Shown piece by piece: positions 8,225 to 15,448 of a stretch of 64,000 nt of DNA. How positions within the stretch are numbered: the stretch's first letter is position 1; each line of letters opens with the position of its first letter. Made by a program: the position numbers and the translations under genes. Source of the DNA: Methyloversatilis sp. (GTDB taxonomy: Bacteria > Pseudomonadota > Gammaproteobacteria > Burkholderiales > Rhodocyclaceae); the NCBI GenBank assembly GCA_016791045.1, contig JAEUNO010000014.1, positions 1 through 64,000 on the forward strand, given 5' to 3'. A model generated the notes under the pieces. The model made no database searches and had not been told where the DNA came from. It saw only the letters and a list, made by a program, of their open reading frames with translations.

Positions 8225-8974
8225 ATGAAGCAGTTATTGATGGCCTTCGCGCTGGCGCTGGGGCTGTGCGCAGCCGCGGGCGCAGCCGACCCGCTGGGTT
8301 CGTCGCGCTGGCCCGACCTGCAGCGCGAATATGCCGGCAATGCGCCGGTCACCTTCGATTCGCGGGTCGAGGTGCTGGCACCCAAGGTGGCTGAGGATTC
8401 GATGAACGTGCCGGTCACGATCAAATTCCGGAACCTGCCTGATGTGAAGCGGGTGCTGGTCGTCGCGGACTTCAACCCCATCGTCAAGGTGCTGGACTAC
8501 CAGCCGCTGCTGGCGCAACCCGGTCTGTCCTTCCGCATCAAGCTGCAGCAGGCCAGCCCGATCCGTGCGCTGGTGCAGACCGGTGACGGCAAGTGGTATG
8601 CGGGCGGCGTGTGGGTCGATGCGGCAGGCGGCGGCTGCACGGCGCCCAGCACGGGTCGCAGCGCGCCGGACTGGACCAGCACGCTGAACCAGGTGCAGGC
8701 GCGTGTGTTCCACGACGGCCAGAACCAGCGCGTGCGGCTGCGCATCATGCATCCGATGGATACCGGCCTCGCGCCGGGCATTCCGGCCTTCTACATTGAA
8801 CAGCTGGCGGTCGAGGACGCCAGTGGCGAGGCCATGCTGCGCATGGAAACCTTCGAACCGCTGAGCGAAAATCCGGTGTTCTCGTTCGACCTGCCGGATA
8901 CCGGCAAGGCGGCGTTGCGCGTGGTCGGGCGCGACAACAACGGCAACCGCATCGACGCGATGGTGCAGCCATGA
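8225..8974 (+). CDS. Quinoprotein dehydrogenase-associated SoxYZ-like carrier protein
   Basis: This periplasmic protein fuses a SoxY-like and a SoxZ-like domain and occurs next to PQQ dehydrogenases. The 249-residue product has a signal peptide (QLLMAFALALGLCAAAGA), a SoxY-like half ending in the glycine-rich cysteine motif AAGGGCTAPS, where SoxY carries its substrate thiol, and a SoxZ-like half (RLRIMHPMDTGL). In sulfur oxidation SoxYZ carries a covalently bound intermediate; here the cargo is unknown. GAGGAG precedes the start at 8225. It overlaps the hydrolase gene by four bases (ATGA) and stands behind a sigma-54-type promoter. P. putida pedH has, from memory, the same two genes beside it. 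Confidence 0.85.
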   Translation: MKQLLMAFALALGLCAAAGAADPLGSSRWPDLQREYAGNAPVTFDSRVEVLAPKVAEDSMNVPVTIKFRNLPDVKRVLVVADFNPIVKVLDYQPLLAQPGLSFRIKLQQASPIRALVQTGDGKWYAGGVWVDAAGGGCTAPSTGRSAPDWTSTLNQVQARVFHDGQNQRVRLRIMHPMDTGLAPGIPAFYIEQLAVEDASGEAMLRMETFEPLSENPVFSFDLPDTGKAALRVVGRDNNGNRIDAMVQP

Positions 8975-9942
8975 TCGGGCGCTTCCTGCTCGCCCTGGTG
9001 CTTGCCGGTGGAGCGCTGCTGGCGCAGGCGGCCGATCCAGCTGTCACGGACCGTTTCGATTACGGCCTCGTGCCGCAGAAGATCGCCGACAACAGCTGGG
9101 CGTTCATCGGTCGCACCGAGGACATCACCCGCGCCAATGGCGGCAACATCGTCAACACCGCCTTCGTCGTGACCGCCGACGGCGTCGTGGTGATCGACAC
9201 CGGTCCGTCGCGCCGCTACGGCGAGCAGATGCGGGCGGCGATCGCCCGCGTGACCGACCGTCCGGTCATCCGGGTGTTCAACACGCATCAGCACCCGGAT
9301 CACTTCCTCGGCAACCAGGCCTTCGCAGGCGTGCCCACAGCGGCGCTGCCCGCCGCCCAGGCCGGCATGCGCGAGCAGGGCGGGGCATTCGCCGACAATA
9401 TGTACCGCATGGCCGGTGACTGGCTGGCAGGTACCGAAGTCAGCGTGGCGGATCAGGCGGCACAGGCCGGGCGACAGACGATAGGCGGACACGACTTCGA
9501 GTTGATCGCGCTGGAAGGCCATACCGGCGGCGATCTGGCGGTTTTTGACCGCACCACCGGTGTGCTGTACGCCGGAGACCTGATCTTCCTCGACCGCGCA
9601 CCGACCACGCCGCACGCCTCGCTCGGCCACTGGCGCACGGCGCTCGACACGCTGGCCGCACTCCCGGTGAAGCGCACCCTGCCCGGTCATGGTCCGGTGC
9701 ATGACGACAGTCGCGGCATCGGCCAGACGCGCGACTGGCTCGATTGGCTCGACGACACACTCAATCGCGCGGCGACCAGCGGCATGGACATGGCGGAAGT
9801 GATGGTGCTGCCGCTGCCCGAGCGCTTTGCCGGGATGCCGCTGGCGCGCAGCGAATTCGAACGCTCGGTGACGCACCTGTACAGCCGCTACGAACAGCAG
9901 ACACTGAACACTGCCGCACCCTCCCGGTTGAAACAAAAATGA
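8971..9942 (+). CDS. Quinoprotein relay system zinc metallohydrolase (metallo-beta-lactamase fold)
   Basis: This periplasmic metallo-beta-lactamase-fold hydrolase is related to SoxH. The 323-residue product has a signal peptide (RFLLALVLAGGALLAQAAD) and the metal-binding series HQHPDH, then GHTGGD, GDLIFLDRAP and LPGHGPVHDD. It is co-transcribed with the SoxYZ-like carrier (ATGA overlap), so it probably acts on whatever the carrier holds. The reaction is not known. The pair sits directly upstream of the lanthanide-type dehydrogenase, separated from it by a hairpin and that gene's own sigma-54 promoter. Confidence 0.85.
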   Translation: MIGRFLLALVLAGGALLAQAADPAVTDRFDYGLVPQKIADNSWAFIGRTEDITRANGGNIVNTAFVVTADGVVVIDTGPSRRYGEQMRAAIARVTDRPVIRVFNTHQHPDHFLGNQAFAGVPTAALPAAQAGMREQGGAFADNMYRMAGDWLAGTEVSVADQAAQAGRQTIGGHDFELIALEGHTGGDLAVFDRTTGVLYAGDLIFLDRAPTTPHASLGHWRTALDTLAALPVKRTLPGHGPVHDDSRGIGQTRDWLDWLDDTLNRAATSGMDMAEVMVLPLPERFAGMPLARSEFERSVTHLYSRYEQQTLNTAAPSRLKQK

Positions 9943-9957
9943 ACACCTGACCTGTTT

Positions 9958-9980
9958 CGCGCCGCTCGCAAGGCGGCGCG
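9958..9980 (+). terminator. Hairpin after the metallohydrolase gene
   Basis: CGCGCCGC pairs with GCGGCGCG around a seven-base loop, 15 bases past the stop codon. No T run follows, so termination may be partial. Confidence 0.5.
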
Positions 9981-10005
9981 ACCGTATTTCCGCCTCGTTT
10001 GTACT

Positions 10006-10020
10006 TGGCCCGCTTCTTGC
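10006..10020 (+). promoter_or_regulatory. Sigma-54 promoter of the lanthanide-type PQQ dehydrogenase
   Basis: TGGCCCGCTTCTTGC has GG at 10007-10008 and GC at 10019-10020 with the required 10-base gap, and matches the consensus TGGCACG-N4-TTGC except at one base. It ends 70 bases before the start codon at 10091. Confidence 0.85.
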
Positions 10021-10090
10021 GATCCCCTGTCGCCGATCTAGGGAAAGCATCCCGGCAATCAAGAGACAAACTCACCACTGAGGAGGAAGT

Positions 10091-11845
10091 ATGAAAGGTT
10101 TGCGTACCACGACGCTGTCCGGCGTCCTGCTGTCTGCATTCGCTGCGCTGGCTGCGCCGCAGGTCATGGCCGGCGTCACCGACAAGGACATCGAAGCCGA
10201 CGGCAAGACCACGACCAGCATCCTGTCGTGGGGCATGGGCACGGAAGGCCAGCGCTACAGCCCGCTCGACAAGATCAACGTCAAGAACGTCAAGAACCTG
10301 GTTCCGGCCTGGTCCTTCTCCTTCGGTGGTGAAAAGCAGCGCGGCCAGGAGTCGCAGCCGCTGATCATCAACGGCAAGATGTACGTGACCGGTTCCTACT
10401 CGCGCCTGTACGCGCTGGACGCCAAGACCGGCACCAAGCTGTGGCAGTACGAACACCGTCTGCCGGACGGCATCATGCCGTGTTGCGACGTGGTGAATCG
10501 CGGCGCCGCCGCCTATGGCGACCTGGTCATTTTCAGCACGCTGGACGCGCAGCTGGTCGCGCTTGACCAGAACACCGGCAAGGTCGTGTGGAAGGAAAAG
10601 ATCGACGACTACCAGGCGGGTTACTCGAACACCGCCGCGCCGATCATCGCCAAGGGCCTGCTGCTGACCGGTGTGTCCGGTGGCGAATTCGGCGTCATCG
10701 GCCGCGTCGAAGCGCGCGACCCGAAGACCGGCAAGCTGGTGTGGGTCCGCCCGACCGTCGAAGGCCACATGGGCTACAAGTACGACGCGGCCGGCAACAA
10801 GACCGAAAACGGCATCAGCGGCACGCTGAACGCCACCTGGACCGGCGACCTGTGGAAGACCGGCGGCGCAGCCACCTGGCTGGGCGGCAGCTACGATTCG
10901 AAGACCGGTCTGGCCTATTTCGGTACCGGCAACCCGGCACCGTGGAACAGCCACCTGCGTCCCGGCGACAACCTGTTCTCCTGCTCGACCGTGGCCATCG
11001 ATGTGGCCACCGGCCAGATCAAGTGGCACTTCCAGGGCACGCCGAACGACGGCTGGGACTACGACGGTGTGAACGAATTCGTCACCTTCGACATGAACGG
11101 CAAGCGGATGGGCGGCAAGGCCGACCGCAACGGCTTCTTCTACGTGCTGGATGCCAGCACCGGCAAGTTCGAGCGCGGCTTCCCGTTCGTGAACAAGATC
11201 ACCTGGGCCAAGGGCCTGGACGCCGAAGGCAAGCCGATTTTCGATCCGGCCAACCGCCCCGGCGATCCGGCCAAGGGTGCTGACGGCAAGAAGGGCGAAT
11301 CCGTGTTCTCGGTACCGTCCTTCCTGGGCGGCAAGAACCAGATGCCGATGGCCTACAGCCCGGATACCGGCCTGTTCTACGTGCCGGCCAACGAGTGGGG
11401 CATGGAAATCTGGAACGAGCCGATCACCTACAAGAAGGGTGCGGCCTACCTGGGCGCCGGCTTCACGATCAAGACCATCGAGGACAAGTACATCGGCGCC
11501 CTGCGTGCGGTGGATCCGAAGACCGGCAAGATCGTGTGGGAAGTCACCAACAATGCGCCGCTTTGGGGTGGTGTGATGACAACCAAGGGCGGCCTGGTGT
11601 TCTGGGGCACCCCGGAAGGCTTCCTGAAGGCAGCTGACGCGAAGACGGGCAAGGAAGTGTGGTCATTCCAGACCGGCACCGGCGTTGTGGCGCCCCCGAT
11701 CACGTGGGAACAGGACGGCGAGCAGTACGTCGCGGTCGCGACCGGCTGGGGCGGCGCAGTGCCGCTGTGGGGCGGCGACGTCGCCAAGAAGGTGAACTAC
11801 CTGAATCAGGGTGGTTCGATGTGGGTGTTCAAGCTGCACAAGTAA
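10091..11845 (+). CDS. PQQ-dependent alcohol dehydrogenase with lanthanide-type active site (PedH/XoxF-like signature)
   Basis: This second periplasmic quinoprotein alcohol dehydrogenase has 584 residues and a signal peptide ending PQVMAGVT. It shares the architecture of the enzyme at 6024, including C131-C132 (PCCDVVNRG), E199 (SGGEFGVIG) and N281 (GTGNPAPWN). The key difference is at the catalytic aspartate: [12 protein letters not shown] places D323 two residues before a second aspartate, D325. That extra acidic ligand is the established marker of lanthanide-dependent enzymes such as XoxF and PedH. It also lacks the insert found in the other enzyme around residues 235-265. A GAGGAGG site precedes ATG 10091, with a sigma-54-type promoter further upstream. 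Metal use and substrate are inferred. Confidence 0.92.
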   Translation: MKGLRTTTLSGVLLSAFAALAAPQVMAGVTDKDIEADGKTTTSILSWGMGTEGQRYSPLDKINVKNVKNLVPAWSFSFGGEKQRGQESQPLIINGKMYVTGSYSRLYALDAKTGTKLWQYEHRLPDGIMPCCDVVNRGAAAYGDLVIFSTLDAQLVALDQNTGKVVWKEKIDDYQAGYSNTAAPIIAKGLLLTGVSGGEFGVIGRVEARDPKTGKLVWVRPTVEGHMGYKYDAAGNKTENGISGTLNATWTGDLWKTGGAATWLGGSYDSKTGLAYFGTGNPAPWNSHLRPGDNLFSCSTVAIDVATGQIKWHFQGTPNDGWDYDGVNEFVTFDMNGKRMGGKADRNGFFYVLDASTGKFERGFPFVNKITWAKGLDAEGKPIFDPANRPGDPAKGADGKKGESVFSVPSFLGGKNQMPMAYSPDTGLFYVPANEWGMEIWNEPITYKKGAAYLGAGFTIKTIEDKYIGALRAVDPKTGKIVWEVTNNAPLWGGVMTTKGGLVFWGTPEGFLKAADAKTGKEVWSFQTGTGVVAPPITWEQDGEQYVAVATGWGGAVPLWGGDVAKKVNYLNQGGSMWVFKLHK

Positions 11846-11858
11846 TCAGCAGGACGGA

Positions 11859-11885
11859 CCAATGCAGGCACGACGCTTGCATTGG
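11859..11885 (+). other. Hairpin in the 3-prime region of the dehydrogenase transcript
   Basis: CCAATGCA pairs with TGCATTGG around an 11-base loop, 13 bases after the stop. It has no T run and lies upstream of the real terminator; it could stabilise the 3-prime end of the mRNA. Confidence 0.45.
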
Positions 11886-11950
11886 TTCCTGTGCCGTGTC
11901 TGTTTCAGTGTTTTCAGGCGCGGCATCTCTTCAGCAGGACATGGCTCTTT

Positions 11951-11978
11951 AGCCGGCTCACAAGGCCGGCTTTTTTTT
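11951..11978 (+). terminator. Rho-independent terminator of the lanthanide-type dehydrogenase
   Basis: AGCCGGC pairs with GCCGGCT around a short loop and is followed by a run of eight T residues. It separates this gene from the convergent regulator. Confidence 0.85.
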
Positions 11979-12006
11979 GCCTGTGATCTGCCGCCCGACT
12001 TGCCTG

Positions 12007-13968
12007 TCAACCTTCCTTGAGCTTGCGGTAGAGCGTGGTGCGGCTGATCCCGAGTTCGCGCGCCGTCGCCGCGACGTTGCCGTCGTTGCGCGACAGCGAC
12101 TCGCGGATGGCGCGCAGGGTCAGGCTGTCCAGATCGCAGGGCGCCGCGACGCCCTGCGCGCCCTCGGGCGCGAGCCCGCTGCCGACAGGCTGATGGTCCA
12201 GTTCATCGATGAAGTCATCCGGCAGGTGAGGCCGGCCGATCACGCCATCGTCGGCCGCCATGACGCCGGCGGTGCGCAGCAGATTGGCCAGCTGACGCAT
12301 GTTGCCGGGCCACGGATGGCGCTCGAACAGCGCGAGCACCTCGTCATCGATGCTCAGGCCGCGTGGAATCGACGACTCGCTGTCGAGAATGCGCTGCACC
12401 AGCGCACGCAGATCACTGCGTTCGCGCAGCGGCGGCAGCATGACGGTCAGCCCGTTGAGCCGGTAGTAGAGGTCGGCGCGGAACATGCCCTGGGCGACCA
12501 GATCGCGCAGCTTGCGGTGGGTGGCGCAGATGATGGACAGATCGACCGGCGTGGCGCGGCCACTGCCCAGCGGCACCACATTGCGTTCCTGCAGCACGCG
12601 CAGCAGGCGTGCCTGCAGCGCGAGCGGCATGTCGCCGATCTCGTCCAGGAACAGTGTGCCGCCATCGGCCTGCATGATGCGGCCAGCGTAGCCTTTGCGC
12701 CGGGCACCGGTGAACGCGCCATCTTCATAGCCGAACAGCTCCGATTCGATCAGGCCATCCGGAATCGCGGCGCAATTGACCGCGACAAAGTTCTGGTCGC
12801 GACGCGGGCCTTCGTCGTGAATGGCGCGCGCCAGCAGTTCCTTGCCGGTACCGGTCTCGCCCTGGATCAGCACCGGGATGTCTCGGCCGAGCACGCGTTT
12901 GACCTTTTCCACGACCGCATTCATCTGTGCGTCGCCGGTGCTCAGCCGCTCCAGGCCGCGGTTGTCATCGGCCGGCAGGCGCGGCGCCGTACCGGCGTCG
13001 TGACGCGGAACGTCCATGCTGAACACGCGTGCCGGCGGGCGTGCCTGCACCCCCGGCCGCGGCCGCCCGAACAGTGTGCGGCCGCCGAACAATCGCAGTT
13101 CGATGATGTCGGTGCCCCGCATCAGCGGGTCGTACAGCGCGCTCAGCGACTTGTCGAACATCGACGAAAAGCTGTGATTCATCAATTCCGCATGGCTGCG
13201 GCCGATCAGCCGGCAGGCGCTGCGATTGGCCGACAGCACGCGGCCTTCCTGGTCAAACGCGAGCAGCGCCTCGAACACCGTGCCGATCAATTCGTGCTGA
13301 ACATGGCAGTGCAGCAGAAAACCTTCCGGAAAGGCATGCGCGAACAACTGATTCTCGATCGTCTGAACAGCCAGATTGATCAGCGCCAGACTGTGGTGCG
13401 ACGGCGTACGCGAATCGCCGGTCACATCGAGCACGCCCAGCATGCGGCTGCACGGATCGAAAATCGGCGATGCCGAGCAACTCAGGAAGTGATTGGCGGA
13501 AAAGAAATGCTGCGAGCCGTGCACCGACACCGGCGCCTGTTCGACCAGCGCCGTGCCGATCGCATTGGTGCCCTTGCTTTCTTCCGACCACTCCACGCCC
13601 GGCGACAGCGCGACTTTCGACGCGCGGTCGAGAAAGCTCTGGTCGCCGACCGAATGGATGATGAACCCGGACGCGTTGGTCAGCACGATCATGCTGCCGG
13701 AGCGGGCGATCTGTGCATACAGGCCGTTCATGACCGGCGCCGCATGCTTGAGCAGGCATTCGTTGCGCTCGCGTTCGGTCAGCAGAACGTCGCGGCGCGC
13801 GCGCTCGACCTCCTTGCTGCAGCTGTCGGCGTCGAGGCCGCGACTGATGCAGCGGCTCCAGGATGTCTCGATCAGGGTCGGCAGCACGCCCGCGGGGACT
13901 TCGCCCTCGCTGCGCATGATTTCGTGGGCCTGCGCACTGCGCACGCCGTCAGTCGTTGTCAAATCCAT
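12007..13968 (-). CDS. Sigma-54-dependent transcriptional activator, AcoR-like (GAF, AAA+, Fis-type HTH)
   Basis: This enhancer-binding protein would activate sigma-54 promoters. The 653-residue product has an AcoR-like N-terminal sensory region with a GAF-type domain (SKGTNAIGTALVEQ, HFFSANHFLSCS), a PAS-like stretch, then the AAA+ domain with Walker A GETGTGKE, the sigma-54 contact loop YEDGAFTGARR and Walker B GGTLFLDEIGD, and a C-terminal Fis-type helix-turn-helix (NVAATARELGISRTTLYRKL). The start at 13968 is favoured over 13992 because GGAGGAG lies just upstream. With sigma-54-type promoters before three genes around it, it is the natural candidate to control the alcohol-oxidation island. 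Its signal is unknown; the GAF domain suggests a small molecule. Confidence 0.9.
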   Translation of the reverse strand: MDLTTTDGVRSAQAHEIMRSEGEVPAGVLPTLIETSWSRCISRGLDADSCSKEVERARRDVLLTERERNECLLKHAAPVMNGLYAQIARSGSMIVLTNASGFIIHSVGDQSFLDRASKVALSPGVEWSEESKGTNAIGTALVEQAPVSVHGSQHFFSANHFLSCSASPIFDPCSRMLGVLDVTGDSRTPSHHSLALINLAVQTIENQLFAHAFPEGFLLHCHVQHELIGTVFEALLAFDQEGRVLSANRSACRLIGRSHAELMNHSFSSMFDKSLSALYDPLMRGTDIIELRLFGGRTLFGRPRPGVQARPPARVFSMDVPRHDAGTAPRLPADDNRGLERLSTGDAQMNAVVEKVKRVLGRDIPVLIQGETGTGKELLARAIHDEGPRRDQNFVAVNCAAIPDGLIESELFGYEDGAFTGARRKGYAGRIMQADGGTLFLDEIGDMPLALQARLLRVLQERNVVPLGSGRATPVDLSIICATHRKLRDLVAQGMFRADLYYRLNGLTVMLPPLRERSDLRALVQRILDSESSIPRGLSIDDEVLALFERHPWPGNMRQLANLLRTAGVMAADDGVIGRPHLPDDFIDELDHQPVGSGLAPEGAQGVAAPCDLDSLTLRAIRESLSRNDGNVAATARELGISRTTLYRKLKEG

Positions 13969-14224
13969 GCTCTCCTCCGAACCCTGAACCACGCGCGATG
14001 GCCGGTGATGCCGACTCTGGCGTGTGACGCGAAGGGCGACCGATAGTGCCCCGCAAACCGTTCATGCAAGATAGTAAGGCCTGGAGCCCCTTGCACCTAG
14101 GGCGTACGCGCAGATGTGCTCCTGGGGCATCATGTCGTCCGGCTGTATGCGGACCCGCCGCGCCGCGCGTTGTCGTCGTTGCCGCACCCGGATATTGCCG
14201 GTCGGCAAACCGCGAAGTTTAACG

Positions 14225-14239
14225 TGGCACGCATCCTGC
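14225..14239 (+). promoter_or_regulatory. Sigma-54 promoter of the second cytochrome c gene
   Basis: TGGCACGCATCCTGC has GG at 14226-14227 and GC at 14238-14239 with a 10-base gap; the -24 half is a perfect TGGCACG. It ends 55 bases before the start codon at 14294. The rest of the 325-bp gap facing the regulator shows no gene. Confidence 0.8.
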
Positions 14240-14293
14240 TAACGAGTTGGGGTCGCATATTGTGTTGCAGTAACGGATATTTACGGAGGAGTG

Positions 14294-14734
14294 ATGAAAG
14301 CAGATAACCGGATTTTCAAGGCAACGCTGGTCTGTACCGCGTTGATTACGTTGGGCGCGGCGACCACGATGCGCGTCGAGGCACACGGCGATGTGGTGCC
14401 GCAGTCGGTCGATGTCAGTGCGCTCAAGCCGCTCGGCGCGGAGTGGAAGAAGGAAAACCCGTACCGCGGCGACAAGGAAGCCATCCGCATCGGTACCTCG
14501 GCCTACAACCAGAACTGCGCGCGCTGCCACGGACTGGAAGCCATCAGCGGCGGTATCGCACCGGATCTCCGGATGTTGCCGCTCGACGCCGAAACGGACG
14601 ATTACTTCATCAACACGGTCCGCCGCGGACGCGTGCGCAACGGCGCGGTTTATATGCCGCCGTTCGAGGGCATGATGGCGCAGGAAGCCATGTGGGCCAT
14701 CCGCAGTTATCTCGACACGCGCTACGAACCGTAA
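14294..14734 (+). CDS. Periplasmic c-type cytochrome, PedF-like paralogue
   Basis: This single-haem cytochrome is a probable electron acceptor for the quinoprotein dehydrogenases. The 146-residue product has an export signal ending RVEAHGDV, the haem motif CARCH, and a later block MPPFEGMMAQEAMWAIRSYL carrying the likely methionine ligand. It is a paralogue of the cytochrome at 4727. ATG 14294 is chosen over GTG 14291 because GGAGGA at 14285-14290 is better spaced for it. Its sigma-54-type promoter suggests regulation with the lanthanide-type dehydrogenase, while the other copy lies beside the calcium-type enzyme, so each dehydrogenase may have its own cytochrome (inference). Confidence 0.87.
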   Translation: MKADNRIFKATLVCTALITLGAATTMRVEAHGDVVPQSVDVSALKPLGAEWKKENPYRGDKEAIRIGTSAYNQNCARCHGLEAISGGIAPDLRMLPLDAETDDYFINTVRRGRVRNGAVYMPPFEGMMAQEAMWAIRSYLDTRYEP

Positions 14735-14741
14735 GCGCCGA

Positions 14742-14762
14742 TGCAACGCTGTCTGCGTTGCA
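14742..14762 (+). terminator. Short hairpin after the cytochrome gene
   Basis: TGCAACGC pairs with GCGTTGCA around a five-base loop, eight bases after the stop. There is no T run, so it may be a weak terminator or a structural element. Confidence 0.4.
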
Positions 14763-14764
14763 GG

Positions 14765-14797
14765 TGTCCAGATGTCCAGATTCTGGACATCTGGACG
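14765..14797. promoter_or_regulatory. Four-copy TGTCCAGA palindromic element upstream of the aor operon
   Basis: Two tandem copies of TGTCCAGA (14765-14772 and 14773-14780), a single T, then two inverted copies (14782-14789, and 14790-14797 with one mismatch) form a 15-bp perfect inverted repeat with a one-base centre (14766-14796). It lies about 160 bp before aorA. The modular build suggests an operator binding two dimers rather than a terminator. Confidence 0.5.
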
Positions 14798-14957
14798 CAT
14801 TGAACACACCCGCCGCACTCAATCCCCTCGTTGACTCGCCGAAAGGCCTCCCGCGAGGAAAATCCGGGCGCTAAAATATGAAGCGTTTTTCATAGCCGGC
14901 GCACCCGTGCGTCGAACCACACAAAGATTTGCCCAGAATGTGGAGGAGCGACTGAAC

Positions 14958-15428
14958 ATGCAGAAATCACTACATATAGACCCCTCGAAATGCACCAGCT
15001 GCCTGCAGTGCGAAATGGCCTGTTCATTCGAGAACTACGGGGTCTTCAACAATTCGCTGTCGCGCATCAAGGTGTTCGAGTTCCACCACACCGGCGCCAA
15101 GGTGCCTTACACCTGTACGCAGTGTGACGAAGCCTGGTGCATGCACGCCTGTCCGGTCGAGGCGATCAAGCTCGACAAGACCAATGGCGCCAAGGTCGTG
15201 CTCGAGGATGTCTGTGTGGGCTGCAAGGTGTGCACGATCGCCTGTCCGTTCGGCACCGTGAATTACGTCGCCGAAACCGGCAAGGTCCAGAAGTGCGATC
15301 TGTGCGGTGGCGACCCGGCCTGTGCCGAAGCCTGTCCGACCGGTGCCATCACCTATGTCGATGCCAACTGGACCGGGCTGGAACGCATGCGCCAGTGGGC
15401 CGACAAGCTCGGCAACCCGTCTGCCTGA
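14958..15428 (+). CDS. aorA: Ferredoxin-like four-cluster iron-sulfur subunit of aldehyde oxidoreductase (AorA-like)
   Basis: This polyferredoxin subunit would move electrons between the tungsten subunit and the FAD subunit. The 156-residue product has 16 cysteines in four groups that would bind four [4Fe-4S] clusters: C12-X2-C-X2-C-X3-C at the start, CTQCDEAWCMHACP, CVGCKVCTIACP, and CDLCGGDPACAEACP. Its size and spacing match AorA of the bacterial AorABC enzyme from Aromatoleum. ATG 14958 follows AGGAG at 14944-14948. The catalytic gene starts 20 bases downstream. Confidence 0.9.
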   Translation: MQKSLHIDPSKCTSCLQCEMACSFENYGVFNNSLSRIKVFEFHHTGAKVPYTCTQCDEAWCMHACPVEAIKLDKTNGAKVVLEDVCVGCKVCTIACPFGTVNYVAETGKVQKCDLCGGDPACAEACPTGAITYVDANWTGLERMRQWADKLGNPSA

Positions 15429-15448
15429 CCACCGAAAGGGATACTGAC

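Noticed and set aside
11977-14046. A 689-codon plus-strand frame opposite the sigma-54 activator
   Set aside because: The minus strand encodes a complete activator with Walker, GAFTGA and HTH motifs; the plus frame has none.
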